Assembly (NCBI GenBank): GCA_021229015.1
Contig: CM037794.1
Coordinates: 39,713,496-39,777,495 of the forward strand
DNA from: Solen grandis
Taxonomy: Eukaryota; Mollusca; Bivalvia; Adapedonta; Solenidae
Length of the DNA stretch: 64,000 bases
Direction: 5' to 3'
The notes beneath the pieces are model-generated. The model did no database searches. It had not been told where the DNA came from and was given only the letters and a program-made list of their open reading frames with translations. Made by a program: the position numbers and the translations under genes. How positions within the stretch are numbered: the first letter of the stretch is position 1; each line of letters opens with the position of its first letter. Below are positions 21,582 through 31,911 of this stretch, piece after piece.

Positions 21582-22768
21582 AAACAAGAGGGCCAAGATG
21601 GCCCTGTGTCGCTCACCTGAGTAAGATGGCTGTGTTTGGCATAATGACATAAAATCTGGCATCTAAAGTGTTTTTCTAACAATTGACTAAGTGACCTACA
21701 TTTTGATCCTACATGAATTTGCACTCTACTGGGAATTCAAGCAGTCATCATTCATATCAAGTTTAATGAACACTGGGACAAAAATGTAGGCCTCGAGAGT
21801 GTTGAAAAGATTTTTTCAAATTTGCCCTGGTGACCTATTTTTAACCCTACGTTGCCCAGTTCTGAATTCATCTGAGATTTGATACAAACATTCTGACCAA
21901 GTTACATTAAGGTTTGTCAAAAACTGTGGTCTCTAAAGTGTTCACAAGGTTTTTCTAAGATTTAACCTGGTGACCTTGTTTTTGACCATAAGTGACCCAA
22001 TCTCAAACTCATCATGTAGACCAACATCCTGACCAAATTTCATGAAAACTGGGCCAAAACTGTTGCCTCTAGAGTGTTACAAGGTATTCTAAGATTTTCT
22101 AAGATCTGACTTAGTGACCTAGTTTTTGATCCAACAAGACCCAATTTCAAACTCATCTGACATAGCATAAAGACAAACATCCTGGAAAAGTTTCATGAAG
22201 ATTGAGCCAAAAATGTGGCCTCAAGCATGTTCACAAGATTTTTCTAAGATTTGACCTGGTGACCTAGTTTTTGACCCCACATGACCAAATTTCTAACTCA
22301 TCTGAGACATCATGTAGACAAACATCCTGACCAAGTTTTATGAAGATTGGGCAAAAACTGTGGCCTCTAGAGTGTTCACAAGGTTTTTCTAAGATCTGAC
22401 CTGATGACCTAGGTTTTGACCCCACATGACCTATTTTCGAACCCATCCAAGATATCATGTAGACAAACACCCTGACCAACTTTCATGAAGATTGGGCAAA
22501 AACTGTGGCCTCTACAGTGTTCACAAGGTTTTTCTAAGATTTTATCTGGTGACCTAGTTTTTGACCCCACATGACCCATTTTCAAACCCATCCAAGATAT
22601 CATATAGACAAACATCCTGACCAAGTTTCATGAAGATTGGGTCAATACTGTGGCCTCTAGAGTGTTCACAAGCAATTGTTGACGACGGACGCCTGACGAC
22701 GCATGGCACACGATGGACAAAATGCGATCACAAAAGCTCACCCGAGTACAAGTGCTCAGGTGAGCTAA
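21582..22768 (+). repeat. Tandem-cored repeat C with 145-bp units
   Basis: The head is ACAAGAGGGCCAAGATGGCC then TCGCTCACCTGAG. The core includes acatcctgacc-type units starting near 22321, 22466 and 22611, i.e. 145 bp. The tail is a GACGACGGACGCC minisatellite (22680-22715) and GCTCACC...GGTGAGCTAAA. Open frames of 60-71 codons on minus repeat with the units and are not genes. Confidence 0.8.
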
Positions 22769-22825
22769 AAAATTTACAAATCAGCCTTGCTAGCCATAAG
22801 CACAAACATCCACAATAATGAAAGA

Positions 22826-23457
22826 CAAGAGGGCCAAGATGACCCTAGATCGCTCACCTGAGAAAAGTATCATTCATTGCCTGTACAAAACAGATTGCTT
22901 TAGAATTAAGATGATGAGGTGAAACAATGTTCAGGAATTTTCTGACCCCATCCACAAAAGATATCATCATGACAAACATTCTGACCAACTTTGAGGAAGA
23001 TTGGATCAAAATTGTGGCCTCTAGTGTGTAAACAAGATTTTTCTAAGATTTGACCTACTGACCTACTTTTTGATCCAACCTGACCCATTTTCGAAAGGGT
23101 TCAAGATATCATCAAGACAAACATTCTGACCAAGTCTGAGGAAGATTGGATCAAAATTGTGGCCTCTAGTGTGTAAACAAGATTTTTCTAAGATTTGACC
23201 TACTGACCTACTTTTTGATCCAACCTGACCCATTTTCGAAAGGGTTCAAGATATCATCAAGACAAACATTCTGACCAAGTTTGAGGAAGATTGGATCAAA
23301 ATTGTGGCCTCTAGTGTGTAAACAAGATTTTTCTAAGATTTGACCTACTGACCTTGGAAAATTGTGGCCTCTAGTGTGTAAACATCAAATTGTTGACGGA
23401 CGACGGACAATCAAGTATCCCAAAAGCTCACCCTGAGCTATGCTCAGGTGAGCTAAA
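22826..23457 (+). repeat. Second copy of repeat B, shorter core
   Basis: It is nearly identical to 17848-18888 at both ends, but with fewer 145-bp units and an internal deletion near 23354 that joins half-units. It ends with the same hairpin and GAGCTAAAA. Confidence 0.85.
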
Positions 23458-23850
23458 AATGATACATCATCCTTCAAATATCTCAAACCTTGTGACCTTG
23501 ACCTTTGAGGTAATGACACCAAAATCGATAGGGGTCATCTACTAATCGTGAGCAACAACCACAAGAAGTTTGAGACTAAGAGGTCAAATAGAACTTTTAT
23601 CACTCGGACTAGGTCTGGTATTATACATACACAACATGTGACCTTGACCTTTGAGGTAATGACACCAAAATCAATAGGGGTCATCTACTAATCATGAGCA
23701 ACAACCACATGAAGTTTGAGACTTAAAGGTCAAATAGAACTTAAGTTATCACTCGGACAAGGTCTGGTCTACCGACAGACCGACGGACCGACGGACATGA
23801 GCAAAGCAATATACCCCCCCTCTTCTTCGAAGGGGGGCATAAAAAGTTTT
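23458..23850 (+). repeat. Repeat D: two units of about 147 bp, GACGGACC minisatellite, C6/G6 hairpin end
   Basis: tgtgaccttgacctttgagg occurs at about 23491 and 23636. A CGACAGACCGACGGACC minisatellite (23772-23800) is followed by a hairpin whose stem pairs the C-run of tatacccccc with the G-run of ggggggcata (about 23811-23840). The overall plan is that of repeats A-C but with a different tail hairpin. Confidence 0.7.
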
Positions 23851-23881
23851 AAAATAAAAATCTAAGTGTAAATCAGTTTAA

Positions 23882-24450
23882 AAACAAGAGACCGGCATGC
23901 AGGTGCCAACGCTTGTCTGTTTTTGCCAATGTTACAAATTTTTGTTAAACATTTAAAAAAGTTGACCTTGAAAATCACAACTAAAACTGTAAGCCTTTAA
24001 ATGCAAAGTTGAAGTATCATACCTTTTAAATTTGACCTTTGACCATGAAGGATTACCTTGACCTATGCATGGAATAGAATGTATACAACACAAAGATGTA
24101 AAATATGTAAATAAAAAATCAAAATTAATAATCCATTGAGTTTTTGATAATCAACAGAAAACTGTAAAATTTAAAGACATTTAAAAAAAAATGTTCTTTT
24201 TGATCAAGGCCAAAACCACACCTACACAGGTTCATATGATGGCAAACCAGTATACAAAGTTTTAAAAGAAAATATTGAAAAATGACAAAGAAATATCTAT
24301 TTTAAAACTTGTCCAGAGTATATTGAATAGTAGAGAAGTTATGGCCAAGGTTAAGATTCCGGACGAAGACGCCTAAAGACGACAATGCGGACGCTGGAGT
24401 TATGACAATAGCTCGTGTTTTTTTCTTCAAAAAACAGACGAGCTAAAAAT
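23882..24450 (+). repeat. Repeat E: ACAAGAG head, GACGAGCTAAAA tail, no tandem core
   Basis: The head is AACAAGAGACCGGCATGCAGG. The tail hairpin pairs agctcgt-gtttttt with aaaaaac-agacgagct (24411-24446) and ends AAAA. A short gacgaagacgcctaaagacgac stretch precedes it, in the position of the minisatellite of other families. No coding frame was seen. Confidence 0.65.
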
Positions 24451-24626
24451 GTAAGTTAAAAAGGCACATAACATTCCTTTCAGAATAATGCCCCTTGCCT
24501 TACAACTGCACCTTGTCATGATTATCAAATATTCCATGTTTTGTTGTTATATCTTTTATAGTTTTCAAATCATAATACTCATTGATCAATTTTGATCAAA
24601 ATTCAAAGTTAAAAAGGGACATTAAT

Positions 24627-25062
24627 AAAACAAGAGGGCCAAGATGGCCCTGTGTCGCTCACCTGAGTAAGATGACTGTGTTAGGCATAATGACAAAAAA
24701 TCTGGCATCTAAAGTATTTTTCTAACATTTGACTAAGTAACCTACATATTGATCCTACCTGAATTTGCACTCAACTGAGAATTCATGCAGTCATCATTCA
24801 TATCAAGTTTAATGAAGACTTGGACAAAAATGTAGGCCTGTAGAGTGTTCACAAGGTTTTTCTTAGATTTGACCTGGTGACCTAGGTTTTGACCCGACAT
24901 TACCCATTTTCGAACTCATCCGAGATATCATGTAGACAAACATCCTGATCAAGTTTCATGAAGATTGGGCCAAAACTGTGGCCTCTAGAGTGTTCACAAA
25001 GTTTTTCTAAGATTTGACCTGGTGACCTAGTTTTTGACCCCACATGACCCAATTTCGAACCC
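24627..25062 (+). repeat. Repeat C, left part only, truncated at the viral insert
   Basis: The head and first units match 21582 onward and stop after atgacccaatttcgaaccca. Unrelated, GC-richer sequence follows. The junction at about 25062 is the likely left edge of the virus-like block. Confidence 0.7.
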
Positions 25063-25558
25063 AGGCACCGCTTTCTTTTGGGAGATAATTCAGATCCCAT
25101 CGAGCCTTCTTGGTGGAGCCCCGAATTCAGGACCCACCCCACCAATCTGGCAGGTCCCCAACCCATGTTTCACATAGCATATGGTGTCACCCAGCCTGTT
25201 AAGTTTGTGGGACAGGAAGTAAATAATTTGCCCTTGATTATTTTTTTTTTACATCTGTGAGTTAGTGACAAGAGCATGCCCATATAAGCAACATCCTGGC
25301 CTGTTCAGGTTGTGCATGCCTTGCTGATTTAATAAGGAAAACAGCAAGATTTGCATGCGGCGTTGGAGAGCTTTCAAAAAAGAATTTGAGAGCCTGGCGG
25401 CTATTGATATTTGCTAGCCCGGCCCAAGTAATTAATTTTTTATTTTTTTTCGTGCCTATTAGATAAGGGTAACATATAGCTATAGCAGCCGAGTGCTGCA
25501 GCAGTTAAAGTTTTGACCCCCTATTAAAGAAGTGTTACATATAACTATAACAGTTGCG
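25063..25558. other. Left non-coding part of the virus-like block
   Basis: No supported gene. Two related stretches, gggtaacatatagctatagca (25466-25487) and gtgttacatataactataaca (25531-25552), form an imperfect direct repeat before the first ATG. They may be promoter repeats or end remnants. Confidence 0.4.
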
Positions 25559-26631
25559 ATGGTAAAACGCCATGAGGCAACACAAGAGTTGAGAAATGAG
25601 TTCGAGAGAGTTACTGGAGAGCGGCCTCTGTATCTGAGGTCAAGGGTCGTTCTGCGGGAACTACGTGCGAGGCTTGATGACATCATCTGAGCCGCCGGGG
25701 TCCTGTGGGTATGATTTTTGATGACCCTATTCCAGACGGCCTGCCTGAGCCTATAATTCCTCGCCGTCCTACACTGGTGAAGCCAACCAGGTTGGCCAAG
25801 AAAAGAAAACTTGAGGCTATCCTGAAAGAGTTCCATCCACTCCCTAAGAAGCTGAGAACTAACATGGACTATCAGGAAGAGATCTGGATCTGTTCAGTGA
25901 CGTTGCAGAGCACCTACCATCTAGGACAAGCTGGTAGAAGAGATCAGAGCTCTGGAAGGCATAAAGTTCCAGCTGGCTCTAAAGGTTTGGCTTTGGAAGG
26001 ACAACCCAGACGGCAGTGAAGAGTACGTGGAACACCTGCGCCAAAAGCAAGAAGCTGTCCTACAGGAGGGTGAAATAGAAGAAGCCCTCAATCGAGCTTT
26101 CCCCAAGGATCAAAGAAACGCTCGAGAAGTGGACCAAAAGAGGATCTGGCTGGGTTGTAGATCAGGTACAGACCCTTTGGCTAGACATTGCCAGATATCA
26201 ACCATTGAGAGGAGGGTAGTATATCCCACTACCAGCAACGGTAAGGTCTAAGAAAGCCATTGTCAATGTGAAAAACAGGGATGACCACTGCCTCCCATTA
26301 TGTGTTGCGTTCTGCCCTGTTTCCAGTTAGGGATCATGTGGACAGACTTACAAAATACCCTACCCATGATGGCCTGGATTTCACAGGGATTGATGCTCCT
26401 ACACAAATCTCACAGGTTCAGAAAGTGGAGAAACTGAATAACCTGGCGATAAACATCTTTGGGTGGGAGAAGAGTGTCATTGTACACCACCTCAGCAGCC
26501 AGCCGCAGGAGATAACGAGAATCAACCTGCTCCTCATTGAGAAGGCTGGCAAAGTCCATTACATCTGGATCAAGGACCTAAATCACCTCCTACATGACCA
26601 GACTAGGCACATTAGGCGCAAAGAGGGATGA
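25559..26631 (+). pseudogene. N-terminal region of a Polinton-like DNA polymerase gene, truncated and frame-broken
   Basis: Plus-strand fragments in at least three frames follow one another: 25559-25690 (stop TGA), about 25705-25890, about 25940-26260 and 26281-26631. The last is open for 116 codons and contains LNNLAINIFGWEK and RINLLLIEKAG then HYIWIKDLNHLL. This region precedes the family-B polymerase domain in invertebrate Polinton-like proteins. The frame stops at 26629-26631, only ten bases from the convergent gene's end, and no exonuclease or polymerase motifs follow. The catalytic part has therefore been deleted. Identification is from family resemblance. Confidence 0.5.
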
Positions 26632-26640
26632 GGGGGACCC

Positions 26641-26943
26641 TTAACCTTCCAAAAAGATTCCAGCTAGGGCCACTACAAGTCCAGTGATCATCAACCATTG
26701 AGGCGGTGGGGGCTGCGGGCGCTGTGCTGGTGGGGGCTCGTCTGGCTGCCGGCGTGTGTTGGGTTCTTCTGCCTTAAGGCGCCGAATTTCATCTAAGAGT
26801 GCTTTTTGCTTCCTCTTTCTTGCCTCCGCCCCTGCCCACCCTGCAGGGACCTGCTTAGGGTCCTTGCTCCTAGTCACTCTCTCCGCCTCCACCAACACAT
26901 GTGTCTCCAGCGTCGCCTCTGGTGCAGATTGTTTAGTGGTCAT
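26641..26943 (-). CDS. Small Pro-rich protein with C-terminal membrane segment, virus-like block
   Basis: This intact 100-codon frame runs from ATG at 26943. Residues 1-40 are polar, residues 41-60 are a charged helix-prone stretch (ARKRKQKALLDEIRRLKAEE), residues 66-82 are Pro-rich, and the last 17 (MITGLVVALAGIFLEG) form one hydrophobic segment. No family was recognised. A minor virion or membrane protein is plausible from the context. It is one of only two undamaged frames in the block. Confidence 0.5.
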   Translation of the reverse strand: MTTKQSAPEATLETHVLVEAERVTRSKDPKQVPAGWAGAEARKRKQKALLDEIRRLKAEEPNTRRQPDEPPPAQRPQPPPPQWLMITGLVVALAGIFLEG

Positions 26944-27290
26944 CTTGGCAATGCTTAACAGATGCTTGGCAGTGTTTAAAAGTGCATAGCATTGCTGTAA
27001 CTGGAGCTAAGTAAGAGCCAAAGCGGTGGTATAGCTTGCAGGTTGTGGTATTTAGTGCATGACCAATGAACGGATCAGCCTCAAGGTCAGCAATCAGTAA
27101 CGCTGCTGGTCTCTTCCTCGCGCTTTGCGACAGCCGACAACACCAAAGGTGCATCATCGGCAAGGAGCTAATCAATAATCTCGTCACACTCCATTGCTAT
27201 AGTCACGTACCTCCCGAGTCTAATAGTACCCTTCAACGATATAAAAAAACAGGAGCGCCGCAGCTACGCCGAAGCTGAGGGCGACGTAAT
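26944..27290 (-). pseudogene. Degenerate small ORFs of the virus-like block
   Basis: From ATG at 27290 a short frame begins MKSHYVALSFGVAAALLFF, a membrane-like segment, and stops after 18 codons. Fragments in two other frames follow to about 26947. No family was recognised and all frames are interrupted. Confidence 0.35.
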
Positions 27291-27296
27291 GGCTCT

Positions 27297-27912
27297 TCAT
27301 GTGACTATATTATAGCTACTTGGCTGCAAGGTGTTCAACAGCAGCTTGGCATGCTTCGTTCTGGTGAGCAGGTCACGCACAACATTGCGCTCCGCCACAG
27401 GGATGATGTAATTTTCACGCAAGCACTCGTCAAAACTATCCTGATCCTTGCAGTGGAAGAGAGCAACCTAATGAGTTCGCTCTAGGAGGTCTTTAAGGAC
27501 TGCATTGTACTGCTGAGCCAGTACCCAGTCTGATTGCTTGGCATGCCGACCAGAGAACGCCAACTCGGAGAACATGTCTTTTTTCTTGGTAAGCTGTTTG
27601 CTGGCGGCCATGTCATCAATAACATACAATGTCGGCTGGCCCTGAAACACTTGGTAAAGAGCACGCAAACAATCATGAAGTTGTTCACCCTGATCTAGAA
27701 TGTAAACTTCCTCGTATGTCCAAACCCACAGTCAGATTTGATATGTCTCATTATACCTACGCGTGGTGCAGAGGATCACAATGTGCTCGAAAGTATCGCG
27801 GTACGGACCCTCGAGGAGGTCCAGCACTAATTTCGTTTTTCCACAGCCAGTCATCCCGCAGATGATCACCGAGTGGAAGTCACTAGTAAAGGGCTGATAC
27901 AAACCTGCCATT
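27297..27912 (-). pseudogene. Packaging ATPase (FtsK/HerA-like) of the virus-like block, frame-broken
   Basis: A Walker A motif GMTGCGKT is encoded at about 27837-27860 and a Walker B-like LYVIDD near 27625-27642. After it, FSGRHAKQSDWVLAQQYNAV has the look of the sensor region of these ATPases. Fragments lie in at least three frames, with breaks near 27740 and 27470 (stop after LLERTH), and the last frame ends at the TGA 27297-27299. Such ATPases pump DNA into capsids in Polintons and related viruses. The start overlaps the end of the upstream capsid frame. Confidence 0.65.
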
Positions 27913-29124
27913 CTCGATGTTGAGCTGGCATCCATCACTACGAAGATATAAAAGATTAATGCCCTCTTAGCCTCCACCTTCTTCGAAATTTGGATTGTAA
28001 TGCCTTAGCTGGCATTTTCCACTCGACATCGTTGCCATGCAGGCCGTTGTCATAATTTGATCTGAGATTGAGCCAGAGGGTGAACTCTTGAGTGAGGTAC
28101 TTACCAAGATCGCATGCGCAACCATGGCCACTTCTCGTCCCATATCTGGTGGGGATGCATGCCTTACGCATAGAGCTGGTTAGGAATGCCTTCAATGGTG
28201 ACCTCCACTTTGGTAATCTTAGGGTTATAGAAGGCCTCGCTATGGCGGGCAAAGGCTGCTGTTGATTCTTCGAAGAGCAGCAAGATTCCCTTCATCGATC
28301 TGGCTGGCACATTAAGGTTGATGTTCCATAGTGGGTCGGACTTATCCTTTATTATTTTTCGATGCCGAAGTACCCTGTCAAACAAGATGCTCATTCTCCC
28401 TCTGTACTGGTTGAGAATAATTGTCACCAGCTCTTTGTTAGTGACCATATCAAACTCAAGAGCTTTATCTTTTACAGAGAAACCAGCTTTAGCGTCACCA
28501 GTCGCCTTAATAACCCGATTAAAGTCATTAAAGGTGAGTTCGTATTTGAGCCTATCACCGAAAGTGGATTGAAAGAATGGCATGTGACTTTCCAGTTGCT
28601 CAAAGTCGAGAGGGATATAGAAACATCTACCATAGGCCTTAGCAATGGCAGCGTCCTTAGCAACGCTATTGTCCTTATCCGTGTGGCATTCCTGTCCTCC
28701 GAGGTATCAGTCCCCTGGTATTGGACATTATTTCGTTTGTTTCTGTTTTCCAGAGGTCAATATAGCAACCATAGATGCCTCTGTCGTCAATGCTCATAAC
28801 CTCGTTTCCCAAAATCTTTATTGTGGTTTTCTTGACGATTGCCTGACCCAGGTTGTTGACCACAGTGTGGTTAGCATCGGTCGAGTTCAGCACAATTTGA
28901 AAGGCCAGACAGGCTGTTCCAGGCACGATGATGTCATTGGCGCCAAGGTTGGGGAACCTCACTAAGAGCTGCTGATTTTGGTCGACCGTTGATGGGTTGT
29001 TGGTGATGACGGATGCCCTTGACCCCCAGGTGTCAGTGCAGATTGAGCTTTCAGCCGTATTTCGACATAATGAAGCTGATATCCAGTATGTCATAGAGTC
29101 TAATATGGCTGATGAGGAGTACAT
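27906..29124 (-). pseudogene. Probable major capsid protein of the virus-like block, frame-broken
   Basis: Minus-strand fragments are 29124-28675, 28583-28164, about 28110-28000 and about 27977-27906. The first contains NLGANDIIVPGTACLAFQIV and IDDRGIYGCYIDLWKTE; the second LKYELTFNDFNRVIKA and SMKGILLLFEES. Frame changes occur near 28650, 28170 and 27980. This protein type sits beside the packaging ATPase in invertebrate Polinton/adintovirus-like elements. The double-jelly-roll capsid assignment is inferred from length, position and family resemblance. The start is uncertain: ATG 29124 is chosen, though the frame is open upstream. Confidence 0.5.
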
Positions 29125-29805
29125 CCCACTTGATTGAAGATCGGCCGGAAGGGCGGTGGGGCCATTATCCAAGATCAACTCAGTTTCTCAGACTGGAGTC
29201 GGAAGAGCACCCTGCCCACTAAGACTGTAGCTAGTATAAGACAAGCGGAAAGAGAACTTGTGACTGTGGCATGTTTGATGTCTGACCGATTAACTGTCAA
29301 TGACATCAACAGTATAGACTCCATTGTGTCTCAAGTGGAGGAGACCCTGCTAAAGACCATCCACAATCCGCCTCTGGATACGATGGACTTAAATAGGTCT
29401 GACGTGATGTATCTATACCGTGATCTTAAAGGCCTCGATAAAGCAATGCAGACCCAGCGCGTCGAGCTTGTGAACAACCTGGCAAAGATCTCCAAGCTTA
29501 ATAAACATATTGCTAAAGAGGAAAAGGAACTCGGGGACACAGATAACGAATACCTAAAACAGAAGATCAGATAGTGGCTCCAAGATCTCAAGCTTGAGCG
29601 GGCTGCGCGGCTCGTGGGGGCTTCAACAAATCGGGAGGTCTTCAGGTCACAGATCAGCCAAATTCGGGAAATCTTTCAGTGAATCTTGAATGAGGACACG
29701 ACGCTGGCCGAGTGGATTAAGACTCTCTTCCAGGAGCAAGGGATCACCATCGTTTCAATCATCACCGCAATCGGAATAACATTAGCACGCTTCTTCAAGC
29801 ATTGA
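29105..29805 (+). pseudogene. Coiled-coil protein with C-terminal hydrophobic tail, virus-like block
   Basis: A frame open from about 29134 to 29574 encodes a long helical, charged protein (for example KISKLNKHIAKEEKELGDTD). It is stopped by TAG at 29572-29574 but continues in the same frame with LKLERAARLVGASTN, another stop near 29680, then TLFQEQGITIVSIITAIGIT before TGA 29803-29805. An ATG at 29105 in another frame may be the original start. No function was recognised. Confidence 0.4.
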
Positions 29806-29860
29806 CAGGCAGCGCCAGTGGCGGCGGAAAGCCGCCATCCAACAAAGGCGGTGTGAGGGA

Positions 29861-30091
29861 ATGGGTAAAAAACTCAAAGCTCTCGGCAGTTTACTACCAA
29901 AACTAGTGGGCAAGGCCGTGGCTCCCATCCCCAGCGTTATAGGCAGCATTGTCTCCTGGCTGTTGTCAACAGCTGGCAATGTAGTCGGCTGGCTTGCCAA
30001 ACACACTTGGGCTCTGTTCCTCGCTGTCGGGGGTTTGCTCCTGGTTGCGGTTCACAACTGGATACTAAAGAAGCACAAGCTAGAGGGCTAA
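29861..30091 (+). CDS. 76-residue membrane protein, virus-like block
   Basis: An intact frame with a basic N-terminus (MGKKLKALGSLL). It has a hydrophobic region at residues 20-45 and a second at about 50-65 (ALFLAVGGLLLVAV), then a basic C-terminus (ILKKHKLEG). It resembles small virion-associated membrane-active proteins only in general character. No homologue can be named. Confidence 0.5.
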   Translation: MGKKLKALGSLLPKLVGKAVAPIPSVIGSIVSWLLSTAGNVVGWLAKHTWALFLAVGGLLLVAVHNWILKKHKLEG

Positions 30092-30305
30092 TAACCCTAC
30101 AGCAATCTCGCCTAAGATCAGAGCTCTCTTATCTTCTTCATGTGCCAGCGCAGCTGTGCTGTCAGTCTGCGATGGTGCAGTTTTTCTGCAGGTGCTGCCA
30201 GTCTGTGATAGTGGGACTGGTGGCCCTGTGATTTTTCCATCTTGGAAGCTCTGAGGCACGAGTAGTGGCATTGATGGTGGCCCTGCAATTTTACCGTCTT
30301 GGAAG

Positions 30306-30945
30306 CTACCAGTCTGAGGCACGTGCAGCTTCTGAAGGTTTACATCCACCATCAGCTATAGCTATCAGTATCATGTTATTGTATCCTATGATTCCGATAT
30401 TGATGTTTAGGGTCATGTCGCTCGGGGCCATGTATAACCCCTTTCTGAAGACCATGTTGACCATGTTGAGCTTGCTCCCGGCGTACTGCAGTACGTTCTG
30501 ATAGCGCGTTATGGAAGCGGGTATGTCTACAGGGGAGTTAATCACGTCCTCAACATTGGCTAAGAACTGCTTTTGTGCCTTGAAGCCTTTTGACGTCCCG
30601 TCAATTCTAGACTTGGTCTGCGCCTGGGCCCCAAGCAGAGCCCACACATAGGACCGGATTGAGTCGTTAATGTGCCCCATGCCAGCCTGAGTGAAGCCTC
30701 TGACTTATCCAAGATAAATGTGGTCCAGGCTTTAGAAATGTCTCTGTTATGCCTAATGGAGTCTCCCAGGCTAAAGAAGGGGCCTGCTCTCTCCAGTATT
30801 CTCCCAACGGTGTCATGTATGTGCCCCAAGAGCCGAGCCCTTGGCAGCTATGATCAAGCTTTTGGCGCAAGTCCGTGGAGGGCGATACGCCAAACTCTTC
30901 ACAGAGCCTGTTGTAGGCCCGGCCATCATAGATGTTGCTGTCCAT
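30306..30945 (-). pseudogene. Unrecognised virus-like-block protein, frame-broken
   Basis: Three frames succeed each other on minus: 30945-about 30845 (MDSNIYDGRAYNRLCEEFGV), about 30829-30680 (GHIHDTVGRILERAG) and 30680-30306 (NSPVDIPASITRYQNVLQYA). GHIHDT and GHINDS in the second and third frames suggest a duplicated segment. Length and position fit a minor capsid-type gene; that is inference. Confidence 0.35.
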
Positions 30946-30976
30946 AAATGGGATTTGTCGTCTGGAAGAGCAACTT

Positions 30977-31440
30977 TTAGCTCCTGGCCGTGTAGTAGGC
31001 GTGGAACCGATTCAAGCTGGCGAGAGAGGGGTCTTTGGCACTCAGGTGGTCGTCAACAGAGACACTGCAGCCGGCAGTCACACACCAAATATCAATATTA
31101 AACTGACACTGACCACCAGTCAAAGACTTGCTTATCCACATGTGCCCAGGCGTTGTGGCCATAACATTATGTCCGGTAAGGGTTGGTTTTTGATAACCCC
31201 TGAAGAAGTCCGGCATAGAAAGCTCAAAGGTGGGAGGGTGGAGGTCCCCCCCCCCCCCCCCGTGATTTTGGCAGTCAAAATAACTCTCCTTTTCCTATGA
31301 ATGCCCCTTGGCACCATCTTGTTGGCCGAACCATTAACGACAACGCACCCATCTGTGTTTCTTGTATATACTGGCCTTTGGAAACGCTTTGTTATCTCCA
31401 CTACTGAACCCAAGTTGAAAGGTAAAAAGCTGTATTGCAA
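30977..31440 (-). pseudogene. Unrecognised virus-like-block protein interrupted at a 16-base poly-C run
   Basis: The frame from about 31440 (LPFNLGSVVEITKRFQRP) reads to a C-run at 31246-31261, which on minus encodes poly-Gly. It resumes in another frame at 31216 (MPDFFRGYQKPTLTGHNVM) to 30977. The run is probably expanded, either genuinely or by sequencing error. No family was recognised. Confidence 0.35.
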
Positions 31441-31729
31441 TACTATGTTTCTGACAATTATATATATTATGAAAGGGTGACCTTCCTTTCACAGCCAATT
31501 AAAACAGAGACGGACGTCTCCGATTGGGTTGAGGTCGATCATAATATGTGAGGTTGGTACAACATCCAGAGCCGTGGTAGCTGATGCCGTCCAGCCAGGC
31601 TTTTGGATGGATAGAGGTGCTTTAGAGGAGACAGAATGGTAGATTTGAGCCCGAACATGCTGTTATTCCATCCATCTGGAGGCAGCTGAAGACCTTGAGA
31701 CTCCTCATACGGGCCCTGTAATCCTTTTT

Positions 31730-31872
31730 TTTTGTACCCCCGTTTTTTATCTATTTGGGTTAAGGGTTGTTTTCTACCTCCCTGTTTTACCCCCCCCCCC
31801 CCCCTATTTTTAATTCCCCTAACCCCCCCCACCCCCACCCCCCCCCCTCCCCCCATATTTTTTTTATTTGTT

Positions 31873-31911
<39 letters not shown>

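Larger units (their letters stand above)
25063..31700. mobile_element. Degraded endogenous virus-like element (Polinton/Maverick or adintovirus type)
   Basis: This block is visibly GC-richer than its flanks and is gene-dense on both strands. Its neighbours are characteristic: a DNA-polymerase N-terminal fragment (plus), a packaging ATPase next to a probable capsid gene (minus), and small membrane proteins. Nearly every gene has stops or frame changes, and the polymerase catalytic part is absent. No terminal inverted repeats were identified; the right end runs into low-quality sequence near 31.7 kb. Assignment rests on gene content and order. Confidence 0.6.
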
